Assembly: GCA_036258055.1 (NCBI GenBank)
Contig: DATAEK010000104.1
Span: forward strand, 1-13,739
Reading direction: 5' to 3'
From: DATAEK01 sp036258055
GTDB taxonomy: Bacteria; Acidobacteriota; Vicinamibacteria; Vicinamibacterales; 2-12-FULL-66-21
Length of the DNA stretch: 13,739 bases
Of the stretch, positions 1-7,382 are shown one piece after another. The stretch's first letter is position 1. Every line of letters starts with the position of its first letter. The notes under the pieces are model-generated. The model made no database searches and was not told the DNA's origin. It saw only the letters and a list, made by a program, of their open reading frames with translations. The translations under genes and the position numbers were made by a program.

Positions 1-140
1 AGCGGACACTCAAGGGTCGAGGCCTCGTGCCGACCGCGGCGGCCGATGAGTCTTCCACGGGCCCCGCAAGCATGGTGCTGACGGATCCCGACGGAAACCC
101 GATCCTGATCGATCAGCACGTGCCCAAGCCACGGAAGTAA
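1..140 (+). CDS. VOC (glyoxalase-fold) family protein, C-terminal fragment cut by window edge
   Basis: Only the last 45 codons are inside the window, read from position 3 to the TAA at 138-140. The readable end contains VLTDPDGNPILIDQHV. This matches the final beta-strand of vicinal oxygen chelate proteins, where a DPDGN-type turn is followed by a strand that often carries a metal-binding or substrate-contacting residue. The protein is expected to be a small cytosolic VOC protein. Its substrate cannot be deduced because the N-terminal module is missing. A second VOC remnant on the opposite strand lies about 200 bases downstream but belongs to a different VOC subtype. Family assignment is fairly secure; function is unknown. 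Confidence 0.75.
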   Translation, partial: RTLKGRGLVPTAAADESSTGPASMVLTDPDGNPILIDQHVPKPRK

Positions 141-541
141 CTCCCGTCTGGAGAGAAGCTGTCCACGCGGCGAAGTTCAAGACGCACCGCGGTTAGGTCA
201 GCCGCTTGACACGCTCGATTACGCTGCACGCGTCTTCTATGCAAACTCCTGCGGAGTCTGCGCCGGTGACGAGTCGTGATCCCTACGTCTGGGGGCGTCG
301 CTCACAGACCGAAGATGTGCGGAAGGATGGAGGGAAGCGCCTCTTGCCAGAACGCCAGCATCTTGTCGAACTCGCAGCAATGGATCACGATCGAGCCGAT
401 CTCATCACGGATCCTCCCGAGCGAACCATCTCGCAGCGGTCGACGTCAGCAGGAGACACGCGCCGCACGCTTTCAAGACAAAGGCGGCGGCGACATGGCA
501 GCCGCGGCTGACGAAAGGAGGGCTTGCTTGGATGTCGCTGA
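141..541. other. Gene-poor stretch between the VOC tail and the ankyrin gene
   Basis: No intact gene is convincing here. The longest plus-strand frames (206-511 and 276-545) are rich in Arg and Ser and show no recognisable domain. A minus-strand VOC remnant is listed separately. A perfect TTGACA occurs at 206-211 but has no acceptable -10 at normal spacing. A strong Shine-Dalgarno-like AAAGGAGGG at 514-522 lies 9 bases before an ATG at 532. That ATG opens a 63-residue frame which overlaps the ankyrin gene start and has an Arg-rich, non-protein-like composition, so it is not called as a gene. Confidence 0.5.
302..412 (-). pseudogene. VOC family protein remnant (N-terminal segment only)
   Basis: Read on the minus strand, the frame covering about 400 down to 335 gives IGSIVIHCCEFDKMLAFW and then QEAL. 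This closely resembles the first beta-strand and helix of VOC proteins, which have the pattern SIVIHCxEFDxMLAFWQEAL followed by HYVPRE. After QEAL the similarity stops, and the frame ends at a TGA at 302-304 only about 10 residues later. Upstream, the frame is open to a stop at 446-448 and has no ATG start before the conserved strand. The remaining roughly 100 residues expected for a VOC domain are absent from the region. I read it as a decayed gene fragment. The homology is by eye. Confidence 0.6.
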
Positions 542-570
542 TTGACACGCGCCGACGCTGGGGGTACTGT
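542..570 (+). promoter_or_regulatory. Candidate sigma-70 promoter upstream of the ankyrin gene
   Basis: A perfect -35 hexamer TTGACA (542-547) is followed by a 17-base spacer and TACTGT (565-570). The latter keeps the first, second and last bases of the -10 consensus. Transcription would start near 577, about 125 bases before the ankyrin ATG at 704. The -10 is weak, so this is a candidate only. Confidence 0.35.
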
Positions 571-691
571 GATCGAGCGCGCACGAAGGGCGCCCGCGGG
601 TTCGCGCGAAGGGCCAAGCCCACCATCGTTCCTCTGATCCAACGGCACCGACACCGCCGTGCTGCCTGCTTGCGAACCACAGGCCGAGCAT

Positions 692-696
692 GGAGG
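692..696 (+). promoter_or_regulatory. Ribosome binding site deciding the ankyrin gene start
   Basis: GGAGG is placed 7 bases before the ATG at 704. It favours that start over the longer in-frame alternative at 659, which would add 15 residues of non-conserved sequence. Confidence 0.75.
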
Positions 697-703
697 TTGT
701 ACG

Positions 704-2290
704 ATGCCGCGCCAGCTCCCTGACCGTCCAAATCTCGAGCAACTGAAGAAGCAAGCCAAGTCCCTGCTCCGTGCTGCGCAGGCGCGCGACACGGACGCGC
801 TCCGCCGGTTCGCCGCGCTGCCCGCGTTTTCGAGCACATCGATCGAACGTATCGATGCACGCGATCTGGCGCTCCACGACGCCCAGTCCGTCGTCGCCCG
901 CGAGCACGGCTTCCCGTCCTGGACGGCGCTGCGCGATGAGGTCGAAGCACGCACGTTGTCGTTCGAGGCAGCGGTTGACGAATTCCTCCGCAGTGCGACC
1001 GGCGGCGCGTCCGGCCGCGCGAACCGGCTCCTCGCACTTCATCCGAACATCGCGGCGGCCACGTTGCAGACTGCACTGGTGCTCGGCGACGCCGAGGCGG
1101 TAGAGGCGCGGCTGCGCGACCATCCGCAGCTCGCGACACAGCCGGGCGGACCACAGAACTGGGAGCCGCTGCTCTACGTGTGTCACACGTGCATGCACCT
1201 CGGTGAAGCCGCTCGCGTGGAAGGACTGGTCACGATTGCGCGACGGCTCTGCGCCCTCGGGGCGAATCCCAACGCGGAATACCACTGGAACTGGCACCCG
1301 GAGCTCCCGCGAACGGCGCTGTGGGGCGCGATCTGTGCGGTCAGTCATCTTCCGCTGGCGAGCGTGCTGCTCGAGGCCGGCGCGAATCCGACCGACGGCG
1401 TCTCGGTGCACATTGCCGGCGGCGGCGGCCACATCGACGCTCTCGAACTGCTGCACCGCTACGGCGTCAACGTGAACGGGATTCCAGACGGCGTGCCGCC
1501 CCTCGTGTACATGATGACCTGGGCCGAGAATCCAGCCGGTCCGTACTGGCTGCTCGAGCACGCCGCGGACCCCAATCTCGCCTGGGGCGTGGACGGCGAG
1601 GCCCCGCTGCACGTCGCCGCTCGACGATGGGATGTGGCGATGGTCGAACGGGTCGTCCGGCACGGCGGAGATGTGTCGAGGCGCCGGGCGGACGGCAAGA
1701 CCCCGCACACACTGGCCGAGCTGTACGGCAACGCCGACATCGCGGCGTGGCTGCTCACGCACGGCGCGACGAACGAGCTTTCCGCGCTCGATCGCTTCGT
1801 TGCTGCCTGCGCGCGCGCCGATCGCGCGGCCGCAGAAGCCATGCTGGAGGCCCGCCCGTCACTGCGAAAGGAGTTGGGCCCGGAGCACCACGTGATGCTC
1901 CACCGCCCAGCCGAGAGCGGCAACGCCAGGGTGCTGGAAACGATGCTCGCGTGCGGCTTCGAGACGGATGCGAGGGACAAGGACAACGTCACGCCGCTGC
2001 ATCGCGCTGCGATGGGTGGCCACCCGGAGGCTGTACGGGTGCTCCTGAAGTACGGGGCGGACGTCAACGCGAAGGACGGCATGTTCTCGGCACCGCCGCT
2101 CGTGTGGGCCGTCGAAGGTCGAGACAACAAAACTGATCCGGGCGCCGACCAGGTCGAGGTCGCGCGCGTGTTGATCGCCGCGGGCTCGCCTCTCGAGTGG
2201 ACCCCACCTGAGGGCGCGCCCGGACCCGAGCGAACGCTGGAAGGATTGGCCGAGTTGAAGCGAGTGGCCGCAGAGTCTGTGGCGGACTGA
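704..2290 (+). CDS. Ankyrin-repeat protein
   Basis: This 528-residue soluble protein is built mostly of ankyrin repeats. The N-terminal 80 residues hold a helical segment (PNLEQLKKQAKSLLRA, then REHGFPSWTALRDEV) often seen at the front of bacterial ankyrin proteins. Repeats follow from about residue 110 to 500. The clearest are ANPNAEYHWNW, GEAPLHVAARRWDVAMVERVV, DGKTPHTLAELYGNADIAAWLL, DNVTPLHRAAMGGHPEAVRVLL and ADVNAKDGMFSAPPLVWAVEG. There is no signal peptide or membrane helix. Ankyrin repeats mediate protein-protein binding; the partner is not identifiable. The start at 704 is preferred over an in-frame start at 659 because GGAGG at 692-696 sits 7 bases before it and the protein-like sequence begins there. 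A hairpin follows the stop codon. Its neighbours give no functional clue. Confidence 0.9.
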   Translation: MPRQLPDRPNLEQLKKQAKSLLRAAQARDTDALRRFAALPAFSSTSIERIDARDLALHDAQSVVAREHGFPSWTALRDEVEARTLSFEAAVDEFLRSATGGASGRANRLLALHPNIAAATLQTALVLGDAEAVEARLRDHPQLATQPGGPQNWEPLLYVCHTCMHLGEAARVEGLVTIARRLCALGANPNAEYHWNWHPELPRTALWGAICAVSHLPLASVLLEAGANPTDGVSVHIAGGGGHIDALELLHRYGVNVNGIPDGVPPLVYMMTWAENPAGPYWLLEHAADPNLAWGVDGEAPLHVAARRWDVAMVERVVRHGGDVSRRRADGKTPHTLAELYGNADIAAWLLTHGATNELSALDRFVAACARADRAAAEAMLEARPSLRKELGPEHHVMLHRPAESGNARVLETMLACGFETDARDKDNVTPLHRAAMGGHPEAVRVLLKYGADVNAKDGMFSAPPLVWAVEGRDNKTDPGADQVEVARVLIAAGSPLEWTPPEGAPGPERTLEGLAELKRVAAESVAD

Positions 2291-2601
2291 GCTCGTTTGA
2301 TCGCGTCGCGAGCGGTGCTCGTTGTCGGCGCGCCGCTCGCGTTCAATCGGTCCTTCGAGAGCATCTGGTGAGTCGTCCGGGAACGACTTGCCGTTCACAA
2401 TGGTCCCAAACGAGCCGAGGACCCAACGCCGTGGCTACGCCCGCGAGTCGACGCGGAGTCGCATCGCCAAACGCGCGGCCGGAGAGCGTGATCGAGACAC
2501 CCACATCGTCAGTATCATTCTCGAAGTTGCCGGTTCCCGTCGACCTGCTGAACACTTTCCCCACCCGTGCTGGCGGCGACAACGTTCAGCCGATGTGACC
2601 C
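2291..2601. other. Non-coding stretch between ankyrin gene and GT87 gene
   Basis: This stretch is about 310 bases long. It begins with the inverted repeat listed separately. Open frames exist on both strands (for example 2343-2582 minus and 2368-2598 plus), but none has a ribosome binding site or recognisable motif. The minus-strand frame includes the phrase ITLSGRAFGDA, vaguely like a segment of FtsX-type permeases. That match is too short to call, though decayed coding sequence is possible. No promoter for the downstream gene is clear. Confidence 0.4.
2307..2341. terminator. Hairpin after the ankyrin gene, possible weak terminator
   Basis: The 9-base arms CGCGAGCGG (2307-2315) and CCGCTCGCG (2333-2341) are perfect inverted repeats around a 17-base loop, 17 bases after the stop codon. 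There is no run of T downstream, so it is not a canonical intrinsic terminator. It could stabilise the mRNA 3' end or work with Rho. Confidence 0.35.
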
Positions 2602-4233
2602 GTGCCGATCTCGCCATGGAATGATTGGTCACTGGAGGAACAGGCCACGGCTCACGGACAGACGGTCGAGCGGCTCGCCCTGGCGACAGTTGCCATGGGC
2701 GTCGTGGCGCCTGCCGTCGCGATGGCAGTGCGTGCCTTCGGCATTTCCGCCTGGATCGCGACCGCGATGGCTGCGGCTTCGCTCTCCTTGATTCCCACAC
2801 TCGCAAGACGGCTGCCGGAGTCGCTCGACGGTTTCGCGCATCGTCATCGCGCCGTGAGCACGCTGTGGTGCGTCATCGCTCTGGCTGCGGTGGTACAGAC
2901 CGCGCGTTTGGCGGTGTTCATCGACGCCCCGGCGCGAACCGAGTTCTCCATCCTTCCCTTCGACACCTTCTGGCGCGAGCACTCCTGCTTCTCCGCGTAC
3001 ATCCAGGCGGCCGACCGCGATCGTCGTGGCGATCCCAATGTGTACGATCTTCCCGAAGCGACCTACGCTCGCTATCGCGCCGCGTATGCCCCGCTGGATG
3101 TTGACGATTATCTGTACCCGCCAACGTTCCTGCCGCTGCCCCGCCTGGGCCTCGCAGCGACCGGCGATTTCTTCTCGCTTCGCCGCGGCTGGTTTGCCAT
3201 CGAACTCGTCGTGGCGGTGCTCGCCTTCGCGCTTGTGGCTCGTTTCATCGCTGGGCGGGAAGGACTCCGCGTAGGGTTCTGGAGTCCGGTCATCTGGGTA
3301 ACAATCCCGGTCCTGTTGACGCTTCAGATTGGGAACGTTCAACTCGCTGCCTTCGCGCTGAGCATGCTGACGCTCGTCGCGATCGAGTCAGGACGGGCCG
3401 CCGCGGGCGGCATCACGCTGGCCGTCCTTGCGCTCGCAAAGGTCTTCCCAGCGATCCTGGTGCTCGTGCTGCTTGCCAGGCGCCGGTGGTGCGCCCTCAT
3501 GTGGACAGGCATTGGAGCGATCATCGTGACCGGCGTGTCGAGCTGGGTGGTGACGCCGACGACGTTCCACGCGTTCTTTTCGTACATGCTGCCGCGACTC
3601 GCGCACGGGGACCAGTTCTGGGTCGGGATTGACCCGGCTAACCTTCTTCGTCTGACAGCCGTGAACTTCTCCGTGTTCGGACTGGTGATGAAGCTGCGCG
3701 AATTCGGCATCCCAGTTCCACCGGGGGCAGCAGATGCGTTGACGTGGGTGTTCACCGCCGCGCTCACGGTGCTCGTCTGGGTCGCTGCGCGGCGCGGTCA
3801 CAATGAACTGCGGCTCGCGCAGGTCTGCCTTGCCGCACTCATTTTGGCCGCAACTCGCAGCCCGTTCGTCCCCAGTGCATACGGCACGGTTGGCGCTCTC
3901 TGGCTGATCACACTGCTCGCCGTCGAAGACGATTCGTGGCGCCGCTGGTTTCTGTGCCTTGCCGGAATCATCGCGCTCGCGTACGTCGTTCCTGATCGTC
4001 ATCCAGGTTTTCCACCACCACGCGTTCGCCTCGGAATCGGGTTCGTCCAGCAACTCGCCGTGTTTGCTCTTGCCATATCCGTTCTCGTGCGCGCGAGGCG
4101 CTCGCGCTCCGAGTCTCCTCACGAGGCTTTGGCGAGCGATCGCCTCGGCGGTGACGAACTGCCGCGCGTGCCACGGTGTCCACCAAGAGCCTCGATGGTC
4201 AGCAGCTCGGAGACGCTCGACCCCTTCTGGTAG
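2602..4233 (+). CDS. GT87/DUF2029-type polytopic membrane glycosyltransferase
   Basis: This 543-residue integral membrane protein has about 11 hydrophobic helices. The family (GT87, related to mycobacterial mannosyltransferases such as PimE) uses polyprenyl-phosphate sugars to glycosylate lipids or polysaccharides on the outer face of the inner membrane. Visible hallmarks are an acidic residue in the first large loop (PFDTFW, Asp121), YLYPPTF (170-176) before a membrane segment, a QIGNVQL helix, and LAKVFPA around Lys280. The C-terminal tail after about residue 495 is charged and Ser/Arg-rich, and is probably cytosolic. The GTG at 2602 is the first start after an in-frame TGA at 2596-2598. 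It has no good ribosome binding site, and an ATG near 2695 is an alternative that would drop the first 31 residues. The donor and acceptor are unknown. The next gene starts only 14-35 bases downstream, so the two may be co-transcribed. Confidence 0.8.
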   Translation: MPISPWNDWSLEEQATAHGQTVERLALATVAMGVVAPAVAMAVRAFGISAWIATAMAAASLSLIPTLARRLPESLDGFAHRHRAVSTLWCVIALAAVVQTARLAVFIDAPARTEFSILPFDTFWREHSCFSAYIQAADRDRRGDPNVYDLPEATYARYRAAYAPLDVDDYLYPPTFLPLPRLGLAATGDFFSLRRGWFAIELVVAVLAFALVARFIAGREGLRVGFWSPVIWVTIPVLLTLQIGNVQLAAFALSMLTLVAIESGRAAAGGITLAVLALAKVFPAILVLVLLARRRWCALMWTGIGAIIVTGVSSWVVTPTTFHAFFSYMLPRLAHGDQFWVGIDPANLLRLTAVNFSVFGLVMKLREFGIPVPPGAADALTWVFTAALTVLVWVAARRGHNELRLAQVCLAALILAATRSPFVPSAYGTVGALWLITLLAVEDDSWRRWFLCLAGIIALAYVVPDRHPGFPPPRVRLGIGFVQQLAVFALAISVLVRARRSRSESPHEALASDRLGGDELPRVPRCPPRASMVSSSETLDPFW

Positions 4234-4268
4234 CATACGTGCGCCATATGCCTAGGCCGGCTGGATGC

Positions 4269-5459
4269 ATGTCTCAACAAGTTCCCCGGAGACAGTTCTT
4301 GCGTAACGCCGGCACGATGATCGCGCTGACCTCGGCATCTCCGTTCGCCTACTTGGTCCATGCACTTCAAGCCACCGACAAATCAGGAAACGATTCGGTT
4401 GCCAAGTCGCTCGTCGCTGATCTGTCGAAGACGATCCCCGTGTGGATGAACAAGGCTTCTGTTCCTGGCCTCTCTATTGCGCTAATCAAGGAGGGCGACC
4501 TCGTCTGGAGCCAAGGCTTCGGCGTGAAGAGCACCGTCACCAAAGAACCGGTGACGGCTGAAACGATCTTCGAAGCCGCCTCTCTGAGCAAGCCAGCCTT
4601 CGCTTATGCGGCGCTGAAGCTCTGTGATGAAGGCCGGCTCGGCCTTGATACTTCGCTAACCGAGTATCTGCAAGATCCGCTCATCCCGAATGAGCCTCGC
4701 TTGAAAATGATCACTGCCCGGAGGGTGCTGTCCCATAGTTCGGGTTTGCCCCATGGCCGTCCCGAAGGCACGCCGATCGCGTTACGTTTCACTCCCGGAG
4801 AGCGGTTCGCTTACTCCGCCACCGGTATTCAGTATCTGCAGATGGTCGTCGAGCGTTCAACCGGACAACCGTTCGCAGACTTCATGAAAGCGAGGCTCTT
4901 GGACCCTTTCGGTATGAAGGGCAGCAGTTTCGGCTGGATGAGAAGCTATGAGAAGGAGGCGGCACAAGGCCACTGGAGAGACGGCAGTACTGGTTTGTCC
5001 GGAAATGGAAAGTATCTCGCGGCGACCACCGATGAACGCGAGAAGATGAGAAGGCAGTATCCGGAGTTCAGGTACCCCAGTGCCTCGGCCGGCCTGTATA
5101 CGACAGCCGGCGACTACGCACGTTTCATGCTCGAGGTGATCAACCCATCTCGCCGAGACCAGTTTCACGTATCTGAGGCGATTGTCACAGAGATGCTCAC
5201 GCCGCAGGTCAAGGTCAATGACTCGATCAGTTGGGGATTGGGATGGGGGATTGAGCGGACCAGGTCGGGCGATGCTTTCTGGCATTGGGGCGATTGGGGT
5301 GTTTTCCGAAACTTTGCGATGGCCTCGAGGAGACAAGGGACCGGCGTGGTCGTCCTCACCAACAGTTTCAATGGGCCGAGCGCGTACAGAGAGATCGTAC
5401 CTGCGGCGATTGGCGGCGAGCACCCTGCTCTGGCGTGGGTAGAGGAATACAGGCCGTAA
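4269..5459 (+). CDS. Tat-exported serine hydrolase, beta-lactamase/PBP-like fold
   Basis: This 396-residue protein belongs to the Beta-lactamase superfamily (PF00144: class C beta-lactamases, DD-peptidases, esterases). The N-terminus has a twin-arginine pattern, RRQFLRNAG (7-15), followed by a hydrophobic stretch, so export to the periplasm is likely. The catalytic Ser-x-x-Lys motif is SLSK (Ser105, Lys108). The second motif Tyr is in AYSATG (Tyr182). Its third position is Ala rather than the Asn of true class C beta-lactamases. The third motif is HWG (339-341). These features fit an esterase or peptidase-like member better than a beta-lactam hydrolase, but the substrate is unknown. The start at 4269 places the Tat motif near the N-terminus. 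An in-frame ATG at 4248 would add 7 residues, and neither start has a strong ribosome binding site. It follows the GT87 gene closely and converges with the ABC exporter genes. Confidence 0.85.
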   Translation: MSQQVPRRQFLRNAGTMIALTSASPFAYLVHALQATDKSGNDSVAKSLVADLSKTIPVWMNKASVPGLSIALIKEGDLVWSQGFGVKSTVTKEPVTAETIFEAASLSKPAFAYAALKLCDEGRLGLDTSLTEYLQDPLIPNEPRLKMITARRVLSHSSGLPHGRPEGTPIALRFTPGERFAYSATGIQYLQMVVERSTGQPFADFMKARLLDPFGMKGSSFGWMRSYEKEAAQGHWRDGSTGLSGNGKYLAATTDEREKMRRQYPEFRYPSASAGLYTTAGDYARFMLEVINPSRRDQFHVSEAIVTEMLTPQVKVNDSISWGLGWGIERTRSGDAFWHWGDWGVFRNFAMASRRQGTGVVVLTNSFNGPSAYREIVPAAIGGEHPALAWVEEYRP

Positions 5460-5472
5460 ACATCACTAGCAA

Positions 5473-5499
5473 CTGATCGTCGCCGACTGGTGCGATCAG
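5473..5499. terminator. Hairpin between convergent genes, possible bidirectional terminator
   Basis: Arms CTGATCG (5473-5479) and CGATCAG (5493-5499) form a 7-base stem with a 13-base loop. The stem lies in the 36-base gap between the serine hydrolase stop and the permease stop, and overlaps the permease stop codon. No T-tract flanks it on either side. Its position suggests a shared 3'-end structure, but termination is not demonstrated. Confidence 0.35.
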
Positions 5500-6242
5500 A
5501 TCTGAATTCGGGAGAACGCCCGCGCGCCCAGCGTGAGGAACAGCACCGCGACCGCTGACAGCACGGCGGCATCGGTCGCAGGGCTGAAATGCCCGGCGCC
5601 GATGAACGCGCCGCGCAAGCCATCGATCCCGTAGGTCAGCGGATCGATTCGCGTCACCGCGGCGAGCGCGGCCGGCAGGTTCGAAAGCGGGTAGAGCGCG
5701 CCGGAGAGAAAAAAGATCGGCATCACCAGGAAATTCATGACCAGTTGAAACCCCTGCATGTTCTGCAGGGTCGAGCCAATCACCGTTCCCAGCCCGGCGA
5801 AGACGACCGCGATCAGGATCATGAACAGCAGCGCGAGCGGCAGCGCCGACAGGTGCGCCGGGCGAAAACCCGCGATCAGACAGACAATCATGATAAGCAG
5901 GCCCTGGAGGATGGCTACGGTGGCGCCTCCGAAGGTTTTGCCAATCATGATGTGCAGCCTCGGCACTGGCGCGACGAGCGTTTCCTTCAGGAAGCCGAAC
6001 TGGCGGTCCCAGAGCAGACCGATGCCCGAGAAGATCGACGTGAACAGCACCGACATGCCAATCACGCCCGGCGCGACGAACTGCAGGTAGCTGCCCTGGC
6101 CGGCCTTGCGGAAGACAGGCCCCAGGCCGAAGCCAAGCGCCAGCAGATAGAGCAGCGGCTGGGCGATCGACGCGAAGATCTGGGCACGCGAGCGTGTGTA
6201 GCGCTTCAACTCGCGGAGCCAGAGAATGTAAATCGCGGCCAC
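5496..6242 (-). CDS. ABC-2 type exporter permease, DrrB-like
   Basis: This 248-residue protein has six predicted membrane helices and the order typical of ABC-2 permeases of the DrrB/NodJ group. It opens with a cytosolic start (LWLRELKRYTRSRAQIFASI). A segment near residue 85 reads FLKETLVAPVPR, matching the conserved coupling-helix region. Then come FLSGALYPLSNLP (about 185-197) and DPLTYGIDGLRG, both hallmarks of the family. It should pair with the ATPase encoded just upstream to export a drug, lipid or glycan. The GTG start at 6242 lies two bases past the ATPase stop, with GGAGG 7 bases before it inside the end of the ATPase gene, so translation is probably coupled. An ATG three bases upstream is out of frame. 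The substrate cannot be told from the sequence. Confidence 0.9.
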   Translation of the reverse strand: MAAIYILWLRELKRYTRSRAQIFASIAQPLLYLLALGFGLGPVFRKAGQGSYLQFVAPGVIGMSVLFTSIFSGIGLLWDRQFGFLKETLVAPVPRLHIMIGKTFGGATVAILQGLLIMIVCLIAGFRPAHLSALPLALLFMILIAVVFAGLGTVIGSTLQNMQGFQLVMNFLVMPIFFLSGALYPLSNLPAALAAVTRIDPLTYGIDGLRGAFIGAGHFSPATDAAVLSAVAVLFLTLGARAFSRIQI

Positions 6243-6243
6243 G

Positions 6244-7029
6244 TCATCGCCTCCACATCTTTGCGAACTGCCGCATCTGCGCGGCGGGGTCCGCCCGCTC
6301 GTCGCGGATCGTGGTGCCCGTCAGCGCGAGAAAGGCCTGCTCGAGCGATTCGGTCTTCGTCCGCTGCTTGAGCTCGGCTGCCGAGCCCTGCGCCACGATC
6401 TTGCCGTGGTCGATGATGGCGATGCGGCTGGCGACGCGCTCCGCTTCGTCCATGTAGTGCGTGGTCAGGAACACCGTCACGTGTTCGGATTCGTTCAGTT
6501 GTTTGACGTGTGCCCAGAGCTGGTTGCGGCTCTGCGGGTCGAGGCCGAGCGTCGGCTCGTCGAGAAACAGAATCCGCGGCGTGTGGAGCAGCCCGCGCGC
6601 GATCTCGAGCCGGCGCTTCATGCCGCCCGAGAACGTCTTGACGTACGAGTCGCGACGATCCCAGAGCTCGAACAGCGTCAGCAGCCGTTCGATCCGCTCG
6701 TGACGGGTCCGGCGCGGCACGTGATACAGCACGCCGTGGATCTCCATGTTCTCCCACGCCGTCAGCTCGCCGTCGAGGCTCGGATCCTGGAATACAATCC
6801 CGAAGCGTCGTCGGACCTGCGACGCCTGCGTCGTCGGGTCCAGGCCGTCGATTCGCATCGTGCCGCTCGTTGGCGCGACGAGTGTCGTGAGGAGCTGGAT
6901 TGTCGTCGTCTTGCCGGCGCCGTTCGGGCCGAGGAAGGCGAAGATCTCGCCGGCGGGGACATCGAACGAGATGCCGTCCACGGCCGTCACCTCGCCGTAG
7001 GTCTTGCGGAGGTCACGGACCTGAATCAT
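6244..7029 (-). CDS. ABC exporter ATP-binding protein, DrrA-like
   Basis: This 261-residue nucleotide-binding subunit powers export through the adjacent permease. Motifs in order: Walker A GPNGAGKTT (34-42), Q-loop FQDPSLD (Gln81), signature FSGGMKRR (133-140), Walker B ILFLDEP (153-159), D-loop LGLD (161-164) and H-loop His191 in TTHYMDEAE. The SGGMKRR signature, the THYMDEAE phrase and a C-terminal extension after about residue 215 place it in the DrrA/CcmA-like ABC-2 exporter group, which handles polyketides, antibiotics or lipids. The ATG at 7029 has no obvious Shine-Dalgarno sequence and may use a short or leaderless mRNA. It is the first gene of a two-gene operon with the permease. No dedicated regulator is encoded next to it. 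Confidence 0.93.
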   Translation of the reverse strand: MIQVRDLRKTYGEVTAVDGISFDVPAGEIFAFLGPNGAGKTTTIQLLTTLVAPTSGTMRIDGLDPTTQASQVRRRFGIVFQDPSLDGELTAWENMEIHGVLYHVPRRTRHERIERLLTLFELWDRRDSYVKTFSGGMKRRLEIARGLLHTPRILFLDEPTLGLDPQSRNQLWAHVKQLNESEHVTVFLTTHYMDEAERVASRIAIIDHGKIVAQGSAAELKQRTKTESLEQAFLALTGTTIRDERADPAAQMRQFAKMWRR

Positions 7030-7382
7030 GAGGACAGATCCTGCACGGTCGGCGTCGGTCGAAGCAAGCGCCGGCGTAAGAGTACAATAGAGGTGCTCGC
7101 CCGCTCGGCGAGGGCAAGCCGGTTATCGCCTCCTTGATTCTGTCGTCCGCCAGCGCATTCGCTCAAATTCCATCCGACGCTGAGATTCAGAAGATCCTCG
7201 CGGATCGACTCTACGCGCAGAACCTGGGGATTGGCTGACCGTCGCAACAAACAGTAGCGCTTTCATCGGGCGTGCCCTGGCTGGCAGCGTCCGCGTTCGC
7301 ACAACCAGACAGCCGCGCTGTTGGGCCGGATCGGCGCACTACCTGAACGCGCATGAGGGACTCCGTCCCGGTGCCAAACAGG
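7030..7382. other. Gene-poor stretch upstream of the ABC exporter
   Basis: This divergent spacer contains the serine hydrolase remnant listed separately and no intact gene. On the plus strand TACAAT (7083-7088) is a good -10 match placed just before the remnant, but it has no convincing -35. On the minus strand, TATTGT in the same area is a weak -10 candidate for the ABC operon. A plus-strand frame near 7264-7345 begins with a hydrophobic, signal-like phrase (PWLAASAFAQ) but stops soon after, and may be another scrap of a secreted protein gene. Confidence 0.4.
7116..7238 (+). pseudogene. Remnant of a secreted serine hydrolase (signal peptide and first helix)
   Basis: The frame gives PVIASLILSSASAFAQ, the hydrophobic core and cleavage site of a signal peptide. 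It continues directly with IPSDAEIQKILADRLYAQ and ends in a TGA at 7236-7238. The phrase after the signal resembles the mature N-terminus of PF00144 serine hydrolases, in which IPSDAEIQKILADRxDxQ is followed by VGIVVGVI. The remaining 350-plus residues expected, including SxxK, are not found. There is no ATG for the frame; the nearest possible start is a TTG at 7134, which would cut the signal short. I interpret it as a truncated, decayed gene. It is not a copy of the intact hydrolase at 4269, whose N-terminus is different. Confidence 0.5.

Noticed and set aside
206..240. TTGACA with TTCTAT as a possible promoter
   Set aside because: The spacer is 23 bases, too long for sigma-70, and no intact gene follows directly.
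532..723. 63-residue frame with a strong Shine-Dalgarno sequence (AAAGGAGGG) before its ATG
   Set aside because: The composition is Arg-rich and resembles a wrong-frame translation. It overlaps the well-supported ankyrin start and shows no motif. The purine run may be chance.
473..1762. Long 429-residue minus-strand open frame opposite the ankyrin gene
   Set aside because: It is an antisense shadow of a GC-rich gene. It has no domain and no ribosome binding site, and the plus-strand ankyrin repeats explain the region.
2343..2582. Minus-strand frame with a phrase (ITLSGRAFGDA) faintly like FtsX/MacB permeases
   Set aside because: The resemblance covers about ten residues and the flanking sequence does not follow the family pattern, so it was not called a remnant.
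5589..6371. 260-residue plus-strand frame rich in Arg, Asp, Gln and Glu opposite the ABC permease
   Set aside because: The low-complexity charged composition is typical of the complement of a membrane protein gene, and the permease on the minus strand is unambiguous.
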